The notes: generated by a model from the letters alone, not told the origin. A stretch of DNA of 64,000 nucleotides from Candidatus Nitrospira nitrificans (GCF_001458775.1 NZ_CZPZ01000002.1:1-64000); one strand, 5' to 3'; shown: positions 10,801-21,387, numbered from the stretch's first letter. Numbers and translations: made by a program.

Positions 10801-12013
10801 CCCGGTGGTATATGGAGCCAAGATCAAGATCAAAGACGGCGATCCGGTGGCTGCCGGCCAGAAATTGGTCGAGTGGGATCCCTACTCTCTGACCATTTTG
10901 ACGGAGGTGGGTGGAAGAGTGGCCTATGGGGATATCGTCGAAGGCGTCACGATGAAGGACGAATTCGATGAAGTGACCGGTTTGTCGCGCAAGGTTATCA
11001 TTGAACATGCGGGTCAGACACTTCGACCTCGCGTGTCCATTAAAGACGAAGGCGGAAAAACCGCCAAGGTGACCGGCGGATCCAGTGCGGTGGCTAGATA
11101 TTTATTGCCGGTCGGCGCTCATATCTTCGTCGAAAAAGGAGCCACGGTGCATCCGGGTGACGTGTTGGCGAAGATTCCCCGTGAGACGACGAAGACCAAG
11201 GATATTACGGGAGGTCTTCCGCGCGTCGTAGAGCTTTTTGAAGCGAGGAAGCCGAAGGAACAGGCGGTCATTACCGAGATCGACGGAGAAGTCTCCTACG
11301 GCGGTTTCGTGAAAGGCCAGCGCAAAGTTCTTGTCGACAACAAAATGGGCGATGTGAAGGAATACTTCATTCCCAAAGGCAAACACGTCAACGTTCATGA
11401 AGGTGACTGGGTGCGTGCGGGTGAGCCGTTGATGGACGGATCGGCGAACCCGCATGACATCCTCGATGTGCTGGGTCCGAATGAATTGCAGAAGTACCTC
11501 GTGGATGAGGTTCAGGATGTGTATAGATTGCAAGGCGTGTCGATCAACGACAAGCACATCGAGATCATCGTGCGGCAAATGTTGCGCAAGGTGCGAGTCG
11601 AAGATCCCGGGGATACCCAGTTTTTGCCGGGCAGTCAAGTCAGCAAGAGCCTCTTTGAGAAAGAAAACGAACGCGTGCTCGCCAACGATGGGAAGCCGGC
11701 GTTGGGCAAGCCCGTCCTGCTTGGAATTACGAAGGCCGCGCTCACAACGGACAGTTTTATTTCCGCGGCATCGTTCCAGGAAACAACGCGCGTGCTCACT
11801 GAAGCAGCGATCAACGGACGCGAGGATAATTTGTTGGGCTTGAAGGAAAACGTCATTGTGGGTCGCTTGATTCCGGCGGGATCAGGATTCGAAACGTACC
11901 GTGATACGTTCGTCATCAGTGAAAAGCCTGAGGTGATTCCCGTAGGTGTTGCGCCGGCTCTGCCGTCCGGCGCTCCCGTTCCGGCGGTTTCAGGAGAAGG
12001 TGCTCGGTCTTAG
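7835..12013 (+). CDS. rpoC: DNA-directed RNA polymerase subunit beta'
   Basis: 1392-residue beta' subunit. The catalytic magnesium loop NADFDGD is at about residues 459-465. The N-terminal zinc ribbon has CNCGKYK...CDKCG, and the second zinc site has CQSPRGVC..C. The start is TTG at 7835 ([13 protein letters not shown]), supported by CGGAGGAGGT at 7818-7827 and the absence of a nearer ATG. The C-terminus ends in a Pro/Ala-rich tail ([19 protein letters not shown]). Co-transcription with rpoB is likely. A small hairpin (CCGGCT-GAA-AGCCGG) lies in the spacer. Confidence 0.98.
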   Translation: MEGVYTLFEKQRDSVSFDAMRIRIASPEKIRSWSYGEVKKPETINYRSFKPEKDGLFCAKIFGPTKDWECNCGKYKRMKHRGIVCDKCGVEVIQSKVRRERMGHIELAAPVAHIWFLKGVPSRIGTLLDMSLKQLEKILYFESYVCVDPGSTDLAEKELVPEDKLRTLVSEFGSSGFKVGIGAEAIRDLLRKIDINALWDELQVKAKASTSAAMKKKYAKRLKVLEAFRKSGNKPEWMIMDVIPVLPPELRPLVPLDGGRFATSDLNDLYRRVINRNNRLKRLMELKAPGVIIRNEMRMLQEAVDALFDNGRRGRAIRGPNKRPLKSLSDMLKGKQGRFRQNLLGKRVDYSGRTVIVVGPELRLHQCGLPKKMALELFKPFIFHKLEARGAATTIKSAKRLVEKERPEVWDVLDEVIREHPVLLNRAPTLHRLGIQAFDPVLVEGKAIRLHPLVCAAFNADFDGDQMAVHVPLSVEAQVEARVLMMSINNILSPANGKPIAVPSQDMVLGCYWLTKERLGAKGEGKVFGSSEEVRIAFDAREVEEHARIKVRLEGSLVQTTVGRVLLSEILPQGLPFANANKLMTKKEMTKLIDAVYRQTGHRDTVEFLDKIKDLGFANATRAGLSICVDNMHIPSKKEDFIGKAQREVNEIEKQYSEGLITNGERYNKVIDIWAHVTEQVANEMMKELGAGGDPAKAESFNPIFMMADSGARGSSQQIRQLGGMRGLMAKPSGEIIETPITANFREGLTVLQYFISTHGARKGLADTALKTANSGYLTRRLVDIAQDVIINEIDCGTRDGIIVSALVEGGEIIQPLEERVLGRLAAEDIRDPVTGEIIVSWNEEIHEELTKSIVEAGVDRVKIRSVLTCQSPRGVCRACYGRDLARGRLVEKGEPVGVIAAQSIGEPGTQLTMRTFHIGGTASKVVEQTVLEAKHAGRIKFMSFDAKKNADIHNGGIAVRNKDGEWVVMNRNTKIAIIDDSGREREKYPVVYGAKIKIKDGDPVAAGQKLVEWDPYSLTILTEVGGRVAYGDIVEGVTMKDEFDEVTGLSRKVIIEHAGQTLRPRVSIKDEGGKTAKVTGGSSAVARYLLPVGAHIFVEKGATVHPGDVLAKIPRETTKTKDITGGLPRVVELFEARKPKEQAVITEIDGEVSYGGFVKGQRKVLVDNKMGDVKEYFIPKGKHVNVHEGDWVRAGEPLMDGSANPHDILDVLGPNELQKYLVDEVQDVYRLQGVSINDKHIEIIVRQMLRKVRVEDPGDTQFLPGSQVSKSLFEKENERVLANDGKPALGKPVLLGITKAALTTDSFISAASFQETTRVLTEAAINGREDNLLGLKENVIVGRLIPAGSGFETYRDTFVISEKPEVIPVGVAPALPSGAPVPAVSGEGARS

Positions 12014-12034
12014 TAAACAATAGATACTGCCTAC

Positions 12035-12063
12035 TTGACAGTAAGCGCCTACGTCACTATAAT
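12035..12063 (+). promoter_or_regulatory. Consensus sigma-70 promoter upstream of rpsL
   Basis: TTGACA at 12035-12040, a 17-base spacer, then TATAAT at 12058-12063. Both hexamers and the spacing match the bacterial housekeeping consensus exactly. It lies 57 bases before the rpsL ATG and just after the rpoC stop. It probably starts a strong transcript for rpsL-rpsG-fusA-tuf, independent of rpoBC. Confidence 0.88.
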
Positions 12064-12120
12064 CCGGCGGCTTTGCACTTGACGGTTGGTGCTTGTTCTT
12101 TTTGAAAGGGTTCGAACGCG

Positions 12121-12492
12121 ATGCCGACGATCAATCAGCTGGTTCGAAAAGGGAGAATCTTCGTAAAGGCAAAGACGAAGAGCCCTGCTCTGAAGTCTTG
12201 TCCGCAGAAGAGGGGCGTGTGTCTTCGTGTGTATACAACGACGCCGAAGAAGCCGAACTCGGCATTGCGGAAAGTCGCCCGTGTGCGTCTCACGAACGGC
12301 ATGGAAGTGACGACCTACATCCCAGGGGTAGGACACAATCTTCAGGAACACTCGATCGTGCTCGTGCGTGGAGGTCGTGTTAAGGACTTGCCGGGCGTTC
12401 GCTACCACTTGGTTCGCGGTGCCTTGGATGCGGTGGGTGTGACCGGCCGAAAGCAGAGTCGTTCGAAATACGGAGCGAAGCGGCCTAAGTAG
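12121..12492 (+). CDS. rpsL: 30S ribosomal protein S12
   Basis: 123-residue S12 at the decoding centre. The [19 protein letters not shown] and [13 protein letters not shown] segments carry the lysines where streptomycin resistance usually maps; they look wild type. The ATG at 12121 follows a GAAAGGG. It is first in the rpsL-rpsG-fusA-tuf unit, behind a consensus promoter. Confidence 0.97.
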   Translation: MPTINQLVRKGRIFVKAKTKSPALKSCPQKRGVCLRVYTTTPKKPNSALRKVARVRLTNGMEVTTYIPGVGHNLQEHSIVLVRGGRVKDLPGVRYHLVRGALDAVGVTGRKQSRSKYGAKRPK

Positions 12493-12537
12493 ATCTCATT
12501 GGTTTGAAAAAACATCACACGGATTGGATAGGTTGAT

Positions 12538-13008
12538 ATGCCACGCAGTAGGTTTTTAGGTCAACGAGAAGTGCTCCCCGACGTGCGGTATAGGGATAAG
12601 TTGGTCGGGAAATTTATCAATGCGCTGATGAGCAGCGGGAAGAAGAGCACGACAGAGCGGATATGTTATGGCGCATTTGATTTTATTCAGGAAAAAACCG
12701 GCAGTGATCCGCTGAAAGTATTTAAGGCGGCTGTGGATAACGTGAAGCCGATCGTCGAAGTTAAGTCTCGTCGGGTGGGGGGTGCCTCCTATCAGGTTCC
12801 GGTCGAAATTAGGCCGGCGCGTCGCGTGTCGTTGGCGCTTCGATGGTTGTCGCAGTTTGCCCGTACGCGCGGTGGGAAGAGTATGCGCGAGAAGCTTGCG
12901 GCTGAGTTGTTGGATGCGTCGAATAATACTGGGGCTGCGGTCAAGAAGCGCGAGGATGTGCATCGGATGGCGGAGGCTAATAAGGCGTTCGCTCATTATC
13001 GCTGGTAG
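12538..13008 (+). CDS. rpsG: 30S ribosomal protein S7
   Basis: 156-residue S7, the primary organiser of the 30S head and a contact of E-site tRNA. It starts [22 protein letters not shown] and contains the family motif [16 protein letters not shown]. It ends with [11 protein letters not shown]. Length is normal. It lies 45 bp after rpsL and 114 bp before fusA. Confidence 0.97.
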   Translation: MPRSRFLGQREVLPDVRYRDKLVGKFINALMSSGKKSTTERICYGAFDFIQEKTGSDPLKVFKAAVDNVKPIVEVKSRRVGGASYQVPVEIRPARRVSLALRWLSQFARTRGGKSMREKLAAELLDASNNTGAAVKKREDVHRMAEANKAFAHYRW

Positions 13009-13122
13009 CGTCATTCTGTGCTGCAGTTGAGCCGTACTGCGATTCGCAGATCCGGGTACTCTTCATTCGCAGTAGCGTGATGCGGCTTAATCTGCGGCAC
13101 AGGTGTTTTTAGAGGGGTTGAA

Positions 13123-15192
13123 GTGGCTCGTCAGACATCGCTAGAGCATACGAGAAATATCGGCATCATGGCTCATATTGATGCCGGTAAGACTACGACC
13201 ACGGAGCGGATTCTCTACTATACGGGTATGACGCATAAGTTGGGCGAGGTGCATGAGGGCGCGGCCACGATGGATTGGATGGAACAGGAGCGGGAGCGTG
13301 GCATCACCATCACGGCAGCCGCCACGACCTGTTTCTGGAGGGACTGCCGCATCAATATTATCGATACGCCGGGGCATGTGGATTTTACGATTGAGGTGGA
13401 GCGCTCGCTGAGAGTGCTCGATGGGGCGGTCGCGGCATTCGATTCGGTGCAGGGTGTGGAGCCGCAGTCTGAAACGGTTTGGCGACAGGCTGATAAGTAT
13501 CATGTTCCGCGTATCGCCTTTATGAATAAGATGGACCGGGTTGGGGCTGACTTTTACGGCAGCGTCCAATCTATTATCGACCGGCTCGGAGCAAAGCCCG
13601 TTCCCATTCAGATTCCGATCGGACGTGAAGCTGAATTCAAGGGATCCATCGATTTGGTCAGCATGAAGGGCTACTTTTACGAGGATGAGACGCTCGGCGC
13701 AAAGTATAAAGTCGATGAAATTCCTGCTGACCTTCTTGCTCAAGCGAAAGAGTACCGGGAGAAGATGCTCGACGCAGTCGCGGAATTCGATGATCAGGTC
13801 ATGGAAAAGTACTTGAATGGTCACCCATTGACTGAAGAAGAAGTCATGCGCGCGATCAGAGCCGGGACTATTTCAATGAAAATTACTCCCGTCCTCTGTG
13901 GGTCAGCTTTTAAGAACAAGGGCGTGCAGCAGTTGTTGGATGGGGTCGTCGACTATTTGCCCTCACCGCTCGATATTCCTCCTGTGTTGGGTATCGAGCC
14001 GAATACCGGCAAGGAAGTGCTGAGGAAGGCCGATGATAGTGAGCCGTTTTCGGCATTAGCGTTCAAGATCATGTCCGATCCCTTCGCTGGTCAGTTGACA
14101 TATTTTCGAGTCTATTCCGGGACGCTGAAGACGGGCACGCCTGTCTTGAATGTAACGAAGGGGGCGAAGGATCGGATCGGACGCCTCCTGAAGATGCATG
14201 CCAATAAGCGAGAAGAAATCGATGAGGTGTATGCCGGGGACATCGTCGCGGCCGTAGGACTCAAGGGGGCGACCACCGGAGATACCTTGGCGGATGAGAA
14301 GCGACCGGTGCTGCTTGAGGTTATGAAGTTTCCTGAGCCGGTCATCGCGATGGCGATTGAGCCAAAAACCAAGCAGGATCAGGAGAAGATGGGCTTTGCC
14401 CTTCAGAAGCTGGCGCAGGAAGATCCGTCGTTTCGTGTGCGGACGGACGAGGAAACCGCGCAGACGATCATTGCTGGGATGGGAGAGCTCCATCTTGAAA
14501 TTATCGTGGATCGCATGCTGCGGGAGTTTAAGGTCGAAGCGAACGTCGGAAAACCGGAAGTAGCGTTTAGGGAAACGATTCGACGGAAAGCTGAAGCTGA
14601 ATCTAAATACATCAAGCAAACCGGTGGTCGTGGGCAGTATGGCCACGTTGTTTTAACGGTCGAACCGTCTGAGCCGGGCAAGGGGTTGGAGTTTATCAAT
14701 AAGGTGGTGGGCGGCGCGGTTCCTAGGGAGTACATTCCGGCCATTGAAAAGGGTGTTCGAGAGCGGATGGAGACGGGAGTCGTTGCCGGCTATCCTTTGC
14801 GAGACGTGAAGGTAACCGTGATCGATGGGTCCTATCACGATGTTGACTCGAATGAAATGGCATTTAAAATCGCGGCTTCGATGGGCTTTGCTGATGCCTG
14901 TAAGAAAGCCGATCCTGTTTTGCTTGAGCCGATCATGAAAGTTGAAGTCCTGGTTCCTCAAGACTTCATGGGGGACGTTATCGGCAATTTGAATGGACGA
15001 CGGGGCAAAGTGCAGGGAATGAAGGTTCGCGCCGGCGCGCAGGCGATTGAAGCTGCCGTGCCCTTGATGGAGATGTTCGGGTATGCGACGGATCTTCGGT
15101 CTCGAACACAGGGGCGCGCCACGTATAGTATGGAGTTCGACCGGTACGACCAAGTACCGAGGAATATTGCGGAAGCCATCATCAAGAAATAG
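13123..15192 (+). CDS. fusA: Elongation factor G
   Basis: 689-residue EF-G, the GTPase that drives translocation. G-domain motifs are AHIDAGKTT (about residues 17-25), DTPGHVDF and NKMD. Domain IV has the usual GGRGQYGHV, and the C-terminal [15 protein letters not shown] is present. The GTG at 13123 is the start ([14 protein letters not shown]). The order rpsL-rpsG-fusA-tuf is the classical str operon. Confidence 0.98.
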   Translation: MARQTSLEHTRNIGIMAHIDAGKTTTTERILYYTGMTHKLGEVHEGAATMDWMEQERERGITITAAATTCFWRDCRINIIDTPGHVDFTIEVERSLRVLDGAVAAFDSVQGVEPQSETVWRQADKYHVPRIAFMNKMDRVGADFYGSVQSIIDRLGAKPVPIQIPIGREAEFKGSIDLVSMKGYFYEDETLGAKYKVDEIPADLLAQAKEYREKMLDAVAEFDDQVMEKYLNGHPLTEEEVMRAIRAGTISMKITPVLCGSAFKNKGVQQLLDGVVDYLPSPLDIPPVLGIEPNTGKEVLRKADDSEPFSALAFKIMSDPFAGQLTYFRVYSGTLKTGTPVLNVTKGAKDRIGRLLKMHANKREEIDEVYAGDIVAAVGLKGATTGDTLADEKRPVLLEVMKFPEPVIAMAIEPKTKQDQEKMGFALQKLAQEDPSFRVRTDEETAQTIIAGMGELHLEIIVDRMLREFKVEANVGKPEVAFRETIRRKAEAESKYIKQTGGRGQYGHVVLTVEPSEPGKGLEFINKVVGGAVPREYIPAIEKGVRERMETGVVAGYPLRDVKVTVIDGSYHDVDSNEMAFKIAASMGFADACKKADPVLLEPIMKVEVLVPQDFMGDVIGNLNGRRGKVQGMKVRAGAQAIEAAVPLMEMFGYATDLRSRTQGRATYSMEFDRYDQVPRNIAEAIIKK

Positions 15193-15222
15193 CGGTTGCT
15201 GAATCAGGGGAAGGAGTGGGTT

Positions 15223-16428
15223 ATGGCGAAGGCGAAATACGAGCGGAAGAAGCCGCACGTGAACATTGGGACGATCGGGCACGTGGACCATGGGAAGACG
15301 ACGTTGACGGCGGCGTTGACGAAAGTCTGCGCGGACAAGGGGATGGCGAAGTTCATCAGCTACGACGAAGTGGCGAAGGCGAGCGAGAGTCAGGGGCGCC
15401 GGGATGCGACGAAGATCATGACTATCGCCATCAGCCACGTGGAGTATGAGACGGCCAACCGGCATTATGCGCACGTCGATTGCCCGGGCCATGCCGACTA
15501 CGTGAAGAACATGATCACCGGGGCGGCGCAGATGGATGGCGCGATTCTGGTGGTTAGCGCGGCGGACGGGCCGATGCCGCAGACCCGCGAGCACATTCTG
15601 TTGGCGCGCCAGGTGGGCGTGCCCTACATCGTCGTGTTCTTGAACAAGGCCGACAAGGTGGATGACAAGGAATTGCTGGAGTTGGTGGAGTTGGAAGTGC
15701 GGGAGTTGCTCACGAAATATGGGTTTCCGGGGGAGAAGACGCCGATCATCCATGGCAGCGCGTTGAAGGCGATGGAGGCGGATCCGGGGGACTTGGGCGT
15801 GCCGTCCATTTTGAAGCTGTTGGAGGCGGTGGATACGTACATTCCGACCCCGCAGCGGCCGATCGACAAGCCGTTTCTCATGCCGATCGAAGACGTGTTT
15901 ACCATCAGCGGGCGCGGGACGGTGGTGACGGGGCGGGCGGAGCGCGGCATCGTGAAGGTGGGGGACGAGATCGAGATCGTGGGATTGCGGCCGACGCAGA
16001 CCACCATCGTGACCGGCGTGGAAATGTTCCGCAAGGTGTTGGATGAAGGGCAGGCGGGGGACAACATCGGGGTTCTGTTGCGGGGCACGAAGAAGGAAGA
16101 CGTGGAGCGCGGGATGGTGTTGTGTAAGACGAAGAGCATCACGCCGCATACGAAGTTCAAGGCGGAGATCTATGTGTTGACGAAGGAGGAGGGCGGGCGG
16201 CACACCCCGTTTTTCAACGGGTATCGGCCGCAGTTCTACTTCCGGACCACGGACGTGACGGGGGTGGTCTCGCTCAATCCGGGCGTGGAGATGGTGATGC
16301 CGGGCGACAATGTCAGTGTGACGGGGGAATTGATCAGTCCGATCGCCATGGAGCAGGGGCTCCGGTTTGCCGTGCGCGAGGGCGGCAAGACGGTCGGCTC
16401 GGGCGTCGTCACGGAAATTCTGGCGTAA
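15223..16428 (+). CDS. tuf: Elongation factor Tu, copy 2 (complete)
   Basis: 401-residue EF-Tu. The start ATG at 15223 ([20 protein letters not shown]) follows GGGGAAGGAG. P-loop [13 protein letters not shown] and NKAD motifs are present. The switch I region reads [18 protein letters not shown] in place of the usual ARGITINTSHVEY and is about five residues longer. The gene is markedly richer in G-ending codons (GCG, ACG, GGG, TTG) than fusA and rpsJ beside it. Its last 127 bases are identical to the first tuf copy at the left edge, suggesting gene conversion between the copies. Confidence 0.98.
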   Translation: MAKAKYERKKPHVNIGTIGHVDHGKTTLTAALTKVCADKGMAKFISYDEVAKASESQGRRDATKIMTIAISHVEYETANRHYAHVDCPGHADYVKNMITGAAQMDGAILVVSAADGPMPQTREHILLARQVGVPYIVVFLNKADKVDDKELLELVELEVRELLTKYGFPGEKTPIIHGSALKAMEADPGDLGVPSILKLLEAVDTYIPTPQRPIDKPFLMPIEDVFTISGRGTVVTGRAERGIVKVGDEIEIVGLRPTQTTIVTGVEMFRKVLDEGQAGDNIGVLLRGTKKEDVERGMVLCKTKSITPHTKFKAEIYVLTKEEGGRHTPFFNGYRPQFYFRTTDVTGVVSLNPGVEMVMPGDNVSVTGELISPIAMEQGLRFAVREGGKTVGSGVVTEILA

Positions 16429-16468
16429 GGATTGGAACTGTTCGCTTGACAGGTTAGGAGTGAATGAC

Positions 16469-16780
16469 GTGAAAGTCGATCAGCGGATCAGAATCAGATT
16501 AAGAGGCTTTGACTATCGAGTGCTGGATCAGTCGGTTATGGAAATTGTTGAGACTGTTCGGCGCAGCGGAGCCAGGGTGGTGGGCCCGATTCCTCTTCCT
16601 ACCAGGATTGAGAAAATTACTGTCCAGCGGTCGACACACGCCGACAAGAAGTCTCGCGAGCAATTTGAAATGCGCACCCATAAACGGTTGCTCGATATTA
16701 TGGAGCCTACGCCAGAGACTATGGATTCATTGATGAAGCTGAATCTAGCGGCTGGGGTGGATGTGGAGATAAAGCTGTGA
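16469..16780 (+). CDS. rpsJ: 30S ribosomal protein S10 (NusE)
   Basis: 103-residue S10, a 30S head protein that also acts in antitermination with NusB and NusG. GTG at 16469 is chosen as the start ([16 protein letters not shown]) because AGGAG at 16456-16460 sits at proper distance and family members begin here. Longer upstream frames overlap tuf and are not credible. It opens the S10 operon. Confidence 0.95.
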   Translation: MKVDQRIRIRLRGFDYRVLDQSVMEIVETVRRSGARVVGPIPLPTRIEKITVQRSTHADKKSREQFEMRTHKRLLDIMEPTPETMDSLMKLNLAAGVDVEIKL

Positions 16781-16841
16781 TGGCGCTTCAGTCTCACGTT
16801 GGGTATGGTCTTGGTTATTCTTTCGATTATGCGGTGACTCA

Positions 16842-17462
16842 ATGACGAATGGACTGATTGGGAAAAAATTAGGAATGACTCAAGTGTTCGATGAAAGTCG
16901 GTTGACTCCGGTAACCGTGATCCAGGCTGGTCCGTGCCGAGTGGTGGCGATAAAGACGAAAGAGCGCGATCAATATGAGGCGGTCCAGCTTTCTTTCGGC
17001 GAAGTCAAGGAAAGTAAGTTGTCGAAGCCGGAGTTAGGGCATCTCAAGAAAAACCAAGCCGCTCCCAGTCGGGTGCTGCGTGAATTTAAAAAAGACGGCG
17101 AGCCGACCGTTGGGCAGATGGTAACGGTCGGTATGTTTCAGAAGGGTGATTGGGTTGATGTCATCGGGGTGTCGAAGGGGAAGGGTTTTCAGGGCGTCGT
17201 GAAACGTCATCACTATGCGGGTGGTCCTGAATCTCACGGCTCCATGTTTCATCGGGCGCCTGGTTCCATAGGGGCGAGTTCGTTTCCGTCTCGCGTGTGG
17301 AAAGGGAAGACATTGCCTGGCCATATGGGATCCGAGCGTGTCACGGTTCAGCGGTTGAAAGTCATTGAGTCGCGATCTGAAGAAAATCTCCTGTTCGTCC
17401 GTGGGGCGATTCCCGGAGCCGCCAATGGTGTCGTTGTCGTGCGAAAGTCGAAAAAGAGCTAG
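16842..17462 (+). CDS. rplC: 50S ribosomal protein L3
   Basis: 206-residue L3, an early assembly protein near the peptidyl transferase centre. It starts MTNGLIGKKLGMTQVFDES. The extended loop has GSIGASSFPSRVWKGKTLPG and the conserved GHMGSERVT. It ends VVVRKSKKS. One base separates its stop from rplD. Confidence 0.97.
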   Translation: MTNGLIGKKLGMTQVFDESRLTPVTVIQAGPCRVVAIKTKERDQYEAVQLSFGEVKESKLSKPELGHLKKNQAAPSRVLREFKKDGEPTVGQMVTVGMFQKGDWVDVIGVSKGKGFQGVVKRHHYAGGPESHGSMFHRAPGSIGASSFPSRVWKGKTLPGHMGSERVTVQRLKVIESRSEENLLFVRGAIPGAANGVVVVRKSKKS

Positions 17463-17463
17463 T

Positions 17464-18087
17464 ATGCCTACTATCGATTTGGTTGATTTGCAAAAAAAGA
17501 AGGTTGGAACAGTCGATTTGTCTCCGCAGGTGTTCGGCTGCGAGCCTCGTGTTGCGTTGGTCCATGAAGCTGTCATTATGCAGCGCGCCTGTGAGCGCAG
17601 GGGGACGGCCTCTACGTTGCGGCGCGGTGAAGTGAGTGGATCCGGGAAAAAGCCATGGAAGCAAAAGCACACGGGGCGCGCCAGAGCCGGGTCTCTTCGA
17701 TCTCCTGTCTGGCGGCATGGGGGCAGCGTTTTTGGACCGAAGCCCAGAAGCTACGCCTATTCGATGCCGAAGAAGAAGTATCGAATCGCGTTGCAGAGCG
17801 CCTTGTCGGCGAAAGTGGCGGAGAGTCAATTGTTTGTCGTTTCTGATCTTTCTCTGCAACAGCCCAGGACGAAGTTGCTGGCGCAAGCGTTAAAGCAATT
17901 CACCGGAGGTGATCACGCGCTGGTGATCGTCGGAAAAGAACAGTCTGAAATCTTGAAGGCTGCCGGAAATTTAAACGCGGTAAAGGTCCTCAGCGCTGAT
18001 CAGTTGAACGTGTACGATGTTGTTCGCGCCAAAGTCATCATGATCGCCGAGCGAGAGCTTGGTCCTGTAAGTGAGGTGTGGTCATGA
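17464..18087 (+). CDS. rplD: 50S ribosomal protein L4
   Basis: 207-residue L4, which lines the exit tunnel and in some bacteria represses the S10 operon. The start ATG at 17464 (MPTIDLVDLQ) lies immediately after the rplC stop. The tunnel loop has the typical GSGKKPWKQKHTGRARAGS. The C-terminus overlaps the start of rplW by 4 bases (ATGA), implying coupled translation. Confidence 0.96.
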   Translation: MPTIDLVDLQKKKVGTVDLSPQVFGCEPRVALVHEAVIMQRACERRGTASTLRRGEVSGSGKKPWKQKHTGRARAGSLRSPVWRHGGSVFGPKPRSYAYSMPKKKYRIALQSALSAKVAESQLFVVSDLSLQQPRTKLLAQALKQFTGGDHALVIVGKEQSEILKAAGNLNAVKVLSADQLNVYDVVRAKVIMIAERELGPVSEVWS

Positions 18088-18377
18088 AAGTTGATAGCCA
18101 CAGGGTCTTGATTCGGCCTTTATTGACGGAGAAGATTACCGGGCTGCGTGAAACGAGGAATACCGTTGGTTTCGTCGTTCATCCTGATGCGAATCGCATT
18201 CAAATCAGACTGGCCGTTGAGGCGCTGTTAAAGGTCAAGGTTGACAAGGTCAACGTTATGAATGTCCGAGGTAAGGTGAAGCGTCTTGGACGGTTCACTG
18301 GGAGACGCTCCGATTGGAAGAAGGCATTGGTGACCCTTAGAGAAGGGGAAAAGTTGGAGATGTACGAAAGCGCCTAG
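18084..18377 (+). CDS. rplW: 50S ribosomal protein L23
   Basis: 97-residue L23 at the tunnel exit, the docking site for trigger factor and SRP. The ATG at 18084 overlaps the rplD stop; a GTG at 18078 is a less likely start. It begins MKVDSHRVLIRPLLTEKIT and has the family motif DKVNVMNVRGKVKRLG. Length and context are normal. Confidence 0.95.
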   Translation: MKVDSHRVLIRPLLTEKITGLRETRNTVGFVVHPDANRIQIRLAVEALLKVKVDKVNVMNVRGKVKRLGRFTGRRSDWKKALVTLREGEKLEMYESA

Positions 18378-18428
18378 CGGCGAATGGTTCGTCCGTTCGT
18401 GCAGTTCGGAAGGTGGGAGTATCATTTT

Positions 18429-19271
18429 ATGGGTCTGAGATCTTATCGTCCTACGTCTCCTGGTCGTCGTGGCATGACGGCTGTGGTGACGGAAGAGTTA
18501 ACCAAAAAGAAGCCAGAGAAATCGTTGACTGCGTTTCATCTCCGGAGCGGAGGGCGGAACAACGATGGTCGGACGACCGTCCGCTTTCGTGGGGGAGGGC
18601 ATAAACGGCTTTATCGCACGATTGATTTTTTACGCGATAAAGTTGGGATTTCCGCGCGGGTTGAAGCGATCGAGTACGACCCAAATCGATCGGCAAGAAT
18701 CGCCCTCTTGAAGTATCGGGACGGGGAGAAGCGATATATCTTGGCTCCTGTCGGACTGAGCGTGAACGATGAAATCCAGTCGGGGCCACAGGCAGAAATT
18801 CGACCAGGTAATGCGCTTCCATTGGTGAATATGCCCCTAGGCACGACCATCCACAATCTTGAGCTGAAGGTTGGCAAGGGAGGTCAGTTAATTCGAAGCG
18901 CCGGTGGTTTTGCGCAGGTCATGGGTCGTGACGGCGATTATGTGCAAGTGCGTTTGAAGTCCGGAGAAATGCGCAGAGTCTTAGGGGCCTGCATGGCGAC
19001 GGTCGGGCAAGTTGGCAACGTCGATCATGAGAATGTCAGTGTGGGCAAGGCCGGGCGGACTCGCTGGAAAGGGAAGAGGCCGCACGTGCGAGGAGTCGTG
19101 ATGAACCCTGTCGACCATCCCCACGGAGGTGGTGAGGGGAAATCCGGACAGGGGAATCCGCACCCGGTGTCTCCATGGGGACTTCCGACCAAGGGATACA
19201 AGACCAGGCAGAATAAAAAAACGGATAAGTTCATTATTGCTCGACGTAAGTCAGGAGTTCGCAATGCCTAG
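18429..19271 (+). CDS. rplB: 50S ribosomal protein L2
   Basis: 280-residue L2, needed for subunit joining and peptidyl transfer. The ATG at 18429 ([16 protein letters not shown]) is chosen over a frame opening at 18384. The C-terminal signature [15 protein letters not shown] is present, with the conserved histidine. Its stop overlaps the start of rpsS by 8 bases. Confidence 0.97.
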   Translation: MGLRSYRPTSPGRRGMTAVVTEELTKKKPEKSLTAFHLRSGGRNNDGRTTVRFRGGGHKRLYRTIDFLRDKVGISARVEAIEYDPNRSARIALLKYRDGEKRYILAPVGLSVNDEIQSGPQAEIRPGNALPLVNMPLGTTIHNLELKVGKGGQLIRSAGGFAQVMGRDGDYVQVRLKSGEMRRVLGACMATVGQVGNVDHENVSVGKAGRTRWKGKRPHVRGVVMNPVDHPHGGGEGKSGQGNPHPVSPWGLPTKGYKTRQNKKTDKFIIARRKSGVRNA

Positions 19272-19551
19272 ATCGGTAAGTAAAGGCGCGTTTGTCGACG
19301 ATCATCTTCTCAGGAAAGTCGAGCACATGAATGAGACGAAAGATCGTAAGTTGATCAAGACCTGGTCGCGACGGTCGACGGTCGTTCCCGATATGATCGG
19401 CCATACGTTCGCTGTACATAATGGGAAAAAGTTCATTCCGGTGTTTGTGACCGAAAACATGGTCGGTCATAAGCTTGGTGAGTTCGCGCCGACTCGGTTT
19501 TTCAAGGGGCATGGCCAGGCCAGGACTGAAAAAGCTGTCGCTCTTAAGTAG
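19264..19551 (+). CDS. rpsS: 30S ribosomal protein S19
   Basis: 95-residue S19 of the 30S head. It starts [20 protein letters not shown] at the ATG at 19264, inside the end of rplB. It contains the signature [20 protein letters not shown] and ends at AVALK. Length is normal. The reading frame is also open further upstream, but that part is not S19. Confidence 0.96.
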   Translation: MPRSVSKGAFVDDHLLRKVEHMNETKDRKLIKTWSRRSTVVPDMIGHTFAVHNGKKFIPVFVTENMVGHKLGEFAPTRFFKGHGQARTEKAVALK

Positions 19552-19639
19552 AAAGGTTGATCGGTTGGCTCATCGTCAATCACTGAGCATCACGCAATGT
19601 ATTGATTGCGTGGGGCCAACTCGGAACAGGGTTTAGAAG

Positions 19640-19996
19640 ATGACTGAAGCACATGCGGTTCTAAAATTTGTTCGTGTTGCGCCTCGAAAGGCCCGTCCGG
19701 TAATCGATATGATTCGTGGCAGGCAGGTGCCGATGGCGCTGGCCATCTTGAAACACACGCCTCGCCATGCCGCGCGCGTGGTTGAAAAGCTCGTTCGCTC
19801 GGCTGTGGCGAATGCCGAGCTGAAGGAGATGGGTGACAGCGAATCAATGATCATCTCCAGGGCTTTTGTCAATTGCGGGCCAACGTATAAGCGCGTGCGT
19901 GCCAGGTCGATGGGTCGGGCCAATGCGATACAAAAACGTACGAGTCACATTACCGTCGTCGTGGCGGCGCCAGGAATTCAGGACAAGGGGAAATAG
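19640..19996 (+). CDS. rplV: 50S ribosomal protein L22
   Basis: 118-residue L22, which reaches into the exit tunnel and is a site of macrolide resistance. It has the family core VRVAPRKARPVIDMIRG and the hook region GPTYKRVRARSMGRAN. It lies 88 bp after rpsS and 30 bp before rpsC. Confidence 0.96.
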   Translation: MTEAHAVLKFVRVAPRKARPVIDMIRGRQVPMALAILKHTPRHAARVVEKLVRSAVANAELKEMGDSESMIISRAFVNCGPTYKRVRARSMGRANAIQKRTSHITVVVAAPGIQDKGK

Positions 19997-20026
19997 CTCA
20001 TTTCTCTCTATTGAGGCATACAACGC

Positions 20027-20698
20027 ATGGGTCAAAAAACACATCCAATAGGTTATCGCCTGGGCTACAACTACACGTGGAGTTCTCGTTGGTATGCCGG
20101 GAAGGATTACGCCAAGCTGCTCCATCAGGATGTCAAGATCCGAAAGATGGTCAAGGCGAGGTTATATCACGCCGGTGTGTCGAGAGTGGAAATTGAACGT
20201 TCCGGCGATCAGACCAGGGTCATTATTCATACCGCCCGCCCTGGTATTATCATCGGGCGCAAGGGCGCCGAGGTTGATAAGCTCAAGGCCGATCTTGAAA
20301 AGCAGTACGGGGGGCAGGTCTATATCACGGTCAAGGAAATTAAGAAGCCGGAGCTTGACGCTCAGCTCGTTAGCGAAAATGTCGCAACTCAACTTGAGAA
20401 GCGGGTAGCTTTTCGGCGGGCGATGAAGCGCAGTGTTCAGTCCGCGTTGAGGCTTGGAGCTCAAGGTATCAAGATCATGGTGGCCGGCCGCCTGGGCGGC
20501 GCTGAAATCGCCAGGACGGAATGGTATCGAGAGGGGCGTGTTCCGCTACACACGCTCCGTGCAGAAATAGACTATGGATTCGCCGAAGCGCACACGACGA
20601 TGGGGCAGATCGGGGTGAAGACATGGATCTATAAAGGAGAGTTGCTTCCTGTTCAGCCTGTCAAGGCCGAATCATCTTTAGAACGACGGTTTGGGTGA
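20027..20698 (+). CDS. rpsC: 30S ribosomal protein S3
   Basis: 223-residue S3 at the mRNA entry site. The N-terminal [13 protein letters not shown] and the KH-domain loop [14 protein letters not shown] are present. The C-terminal domain contains [20 protein letters not shown]. It is followed after 12 bp by rplP. Length is normal. Confidence 0.97.
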   Translation: MGQKTHPIGYRLGYNYTWSSRWYAGKDYAKLLHQDVKIRKMVKARLYHAGVSRVEIERSGDQTRVIIHTARPGIIIGRKGAEVDKLKADLEKQYGGQVYITVKEIKKPELDAQLVSENVATQLEKRVAFRRAMKRSVQSALRLGAQGIKIMVAGRLGGAEIARTEWYREGRVPLHTLRAEIDYGFAEAHTTMGQIGVKTWIYKGELLPVQPVKAESSLERRFG

Positions 20699-20710
20699 GG
20701 AGATCGAGCT

Positions 20711-21136
20711 GTGTTAGCGCCTAAGAAAGTTAAATTCAGAAAGATGCAGAAAGGCCGGATGACCGGGAAGGCCTATCGTGGGGGTCAGATTACCCTGGGA
20801 GAGTTTGGTCTCAAGGCATTGGAGCCGGGATGGGTGACCAGCCGGCAGATTGAGGCCGCGCGTATCGCCATTACTCGATACGTGAAACGGGGAGGACAGG
20901 TGTGGACGCGTATTTTCCCCGATAAACCGATCACTAAAAAGCCCGCCGAGACTCGAATGGGTAAAGGAAAGGGTAATCCTGAGTACTGGGTGGCAGTTGT
21001 AAAGCCAGGCCGGATTCTTTATGAGATGGACGGCGTTACTTCCGAGGTTGCTCGAGAGGCATTTCGTCTTGCGTCGCACAAGTTGCCGATTGCCACGAAG
21101 TTGGTCGTTCGTGGCGAGTTTGGGCAAGGTTCTTGA
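20711..21136 (+). CDS. rplP: 50S ribosomal protein L16
   Basis: 141-residue L16, which contacts A-site tRNA. The start is GTG at 20711 ([17 protein letters not shown]). The family motifs [20 protein letters not shown] and [19 protein letters not shown] are present. Length is normal. Confidence 0.96.
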   Translation: MLAPKKVKFRKMQKGRMTGKAYRGGQITLGEFGLKALEPGWVTSRQIEAARIAITRYVKRGGQVWTRIFPDKPITKKPAETRMGKGKGNPEYWVAVVKPGRILYEMDGVTSEVAREAFRLASHKLPIATKLVVRGEFGQGS

Positions 21137-21163
21137 GGGTCTAATTTAGAGGAGCAGGGGATT

Positions 21164-21379
21164 ATGGCATTGGAGGTCAAAGAGCTCCAGCAGCTAGGCG
21201 CTGATGAGCTGGTAGATAAGGAAAAACAGCTGGTGCAAGAGCTGTTCAATCTACGCTTTCAGTTCGGCTCCGGGCGTCTTGAGAATCCCATGCAAATTCG
21301 GAAAACGAAACGTGATATTGCACGGGTAAAAACTATTCTCCAGCAAGTGAAGGCCCGAGCAGAGGGCTCTAAAAAGTAA
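21164..21379 (+). CDS. rpmC: 50S ribosomal protein L29
   Basis: 71-residue helical L29 near the tunnel exit. It has the signature VQELFNLRFQFGSGRLENP and the C-terminal helix RKTKRDIARVKTIL. The ATG at 21164 follows GAGGAGCAGGGG. It lies 8 bp before rpsQ. Confidence 0.95.
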   Translation: MALEVKELQQLGADELVDKEKQLVQELFNLRFQFGSGRLENPMQIRKTKRDIARVKTILQQVKARAEGSKK

Positions 21380-21387
21380 AGGACGCT

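Noticed and set aside
14653-16203. A 516-codon open frame on the - strand across fusA and tuf
   Set aside because: It is antisense to two strongly conserved genes, is Arg/His/Leu-rich, has no domain-like sequence, and arises from the G-ending codon bias of tuf.
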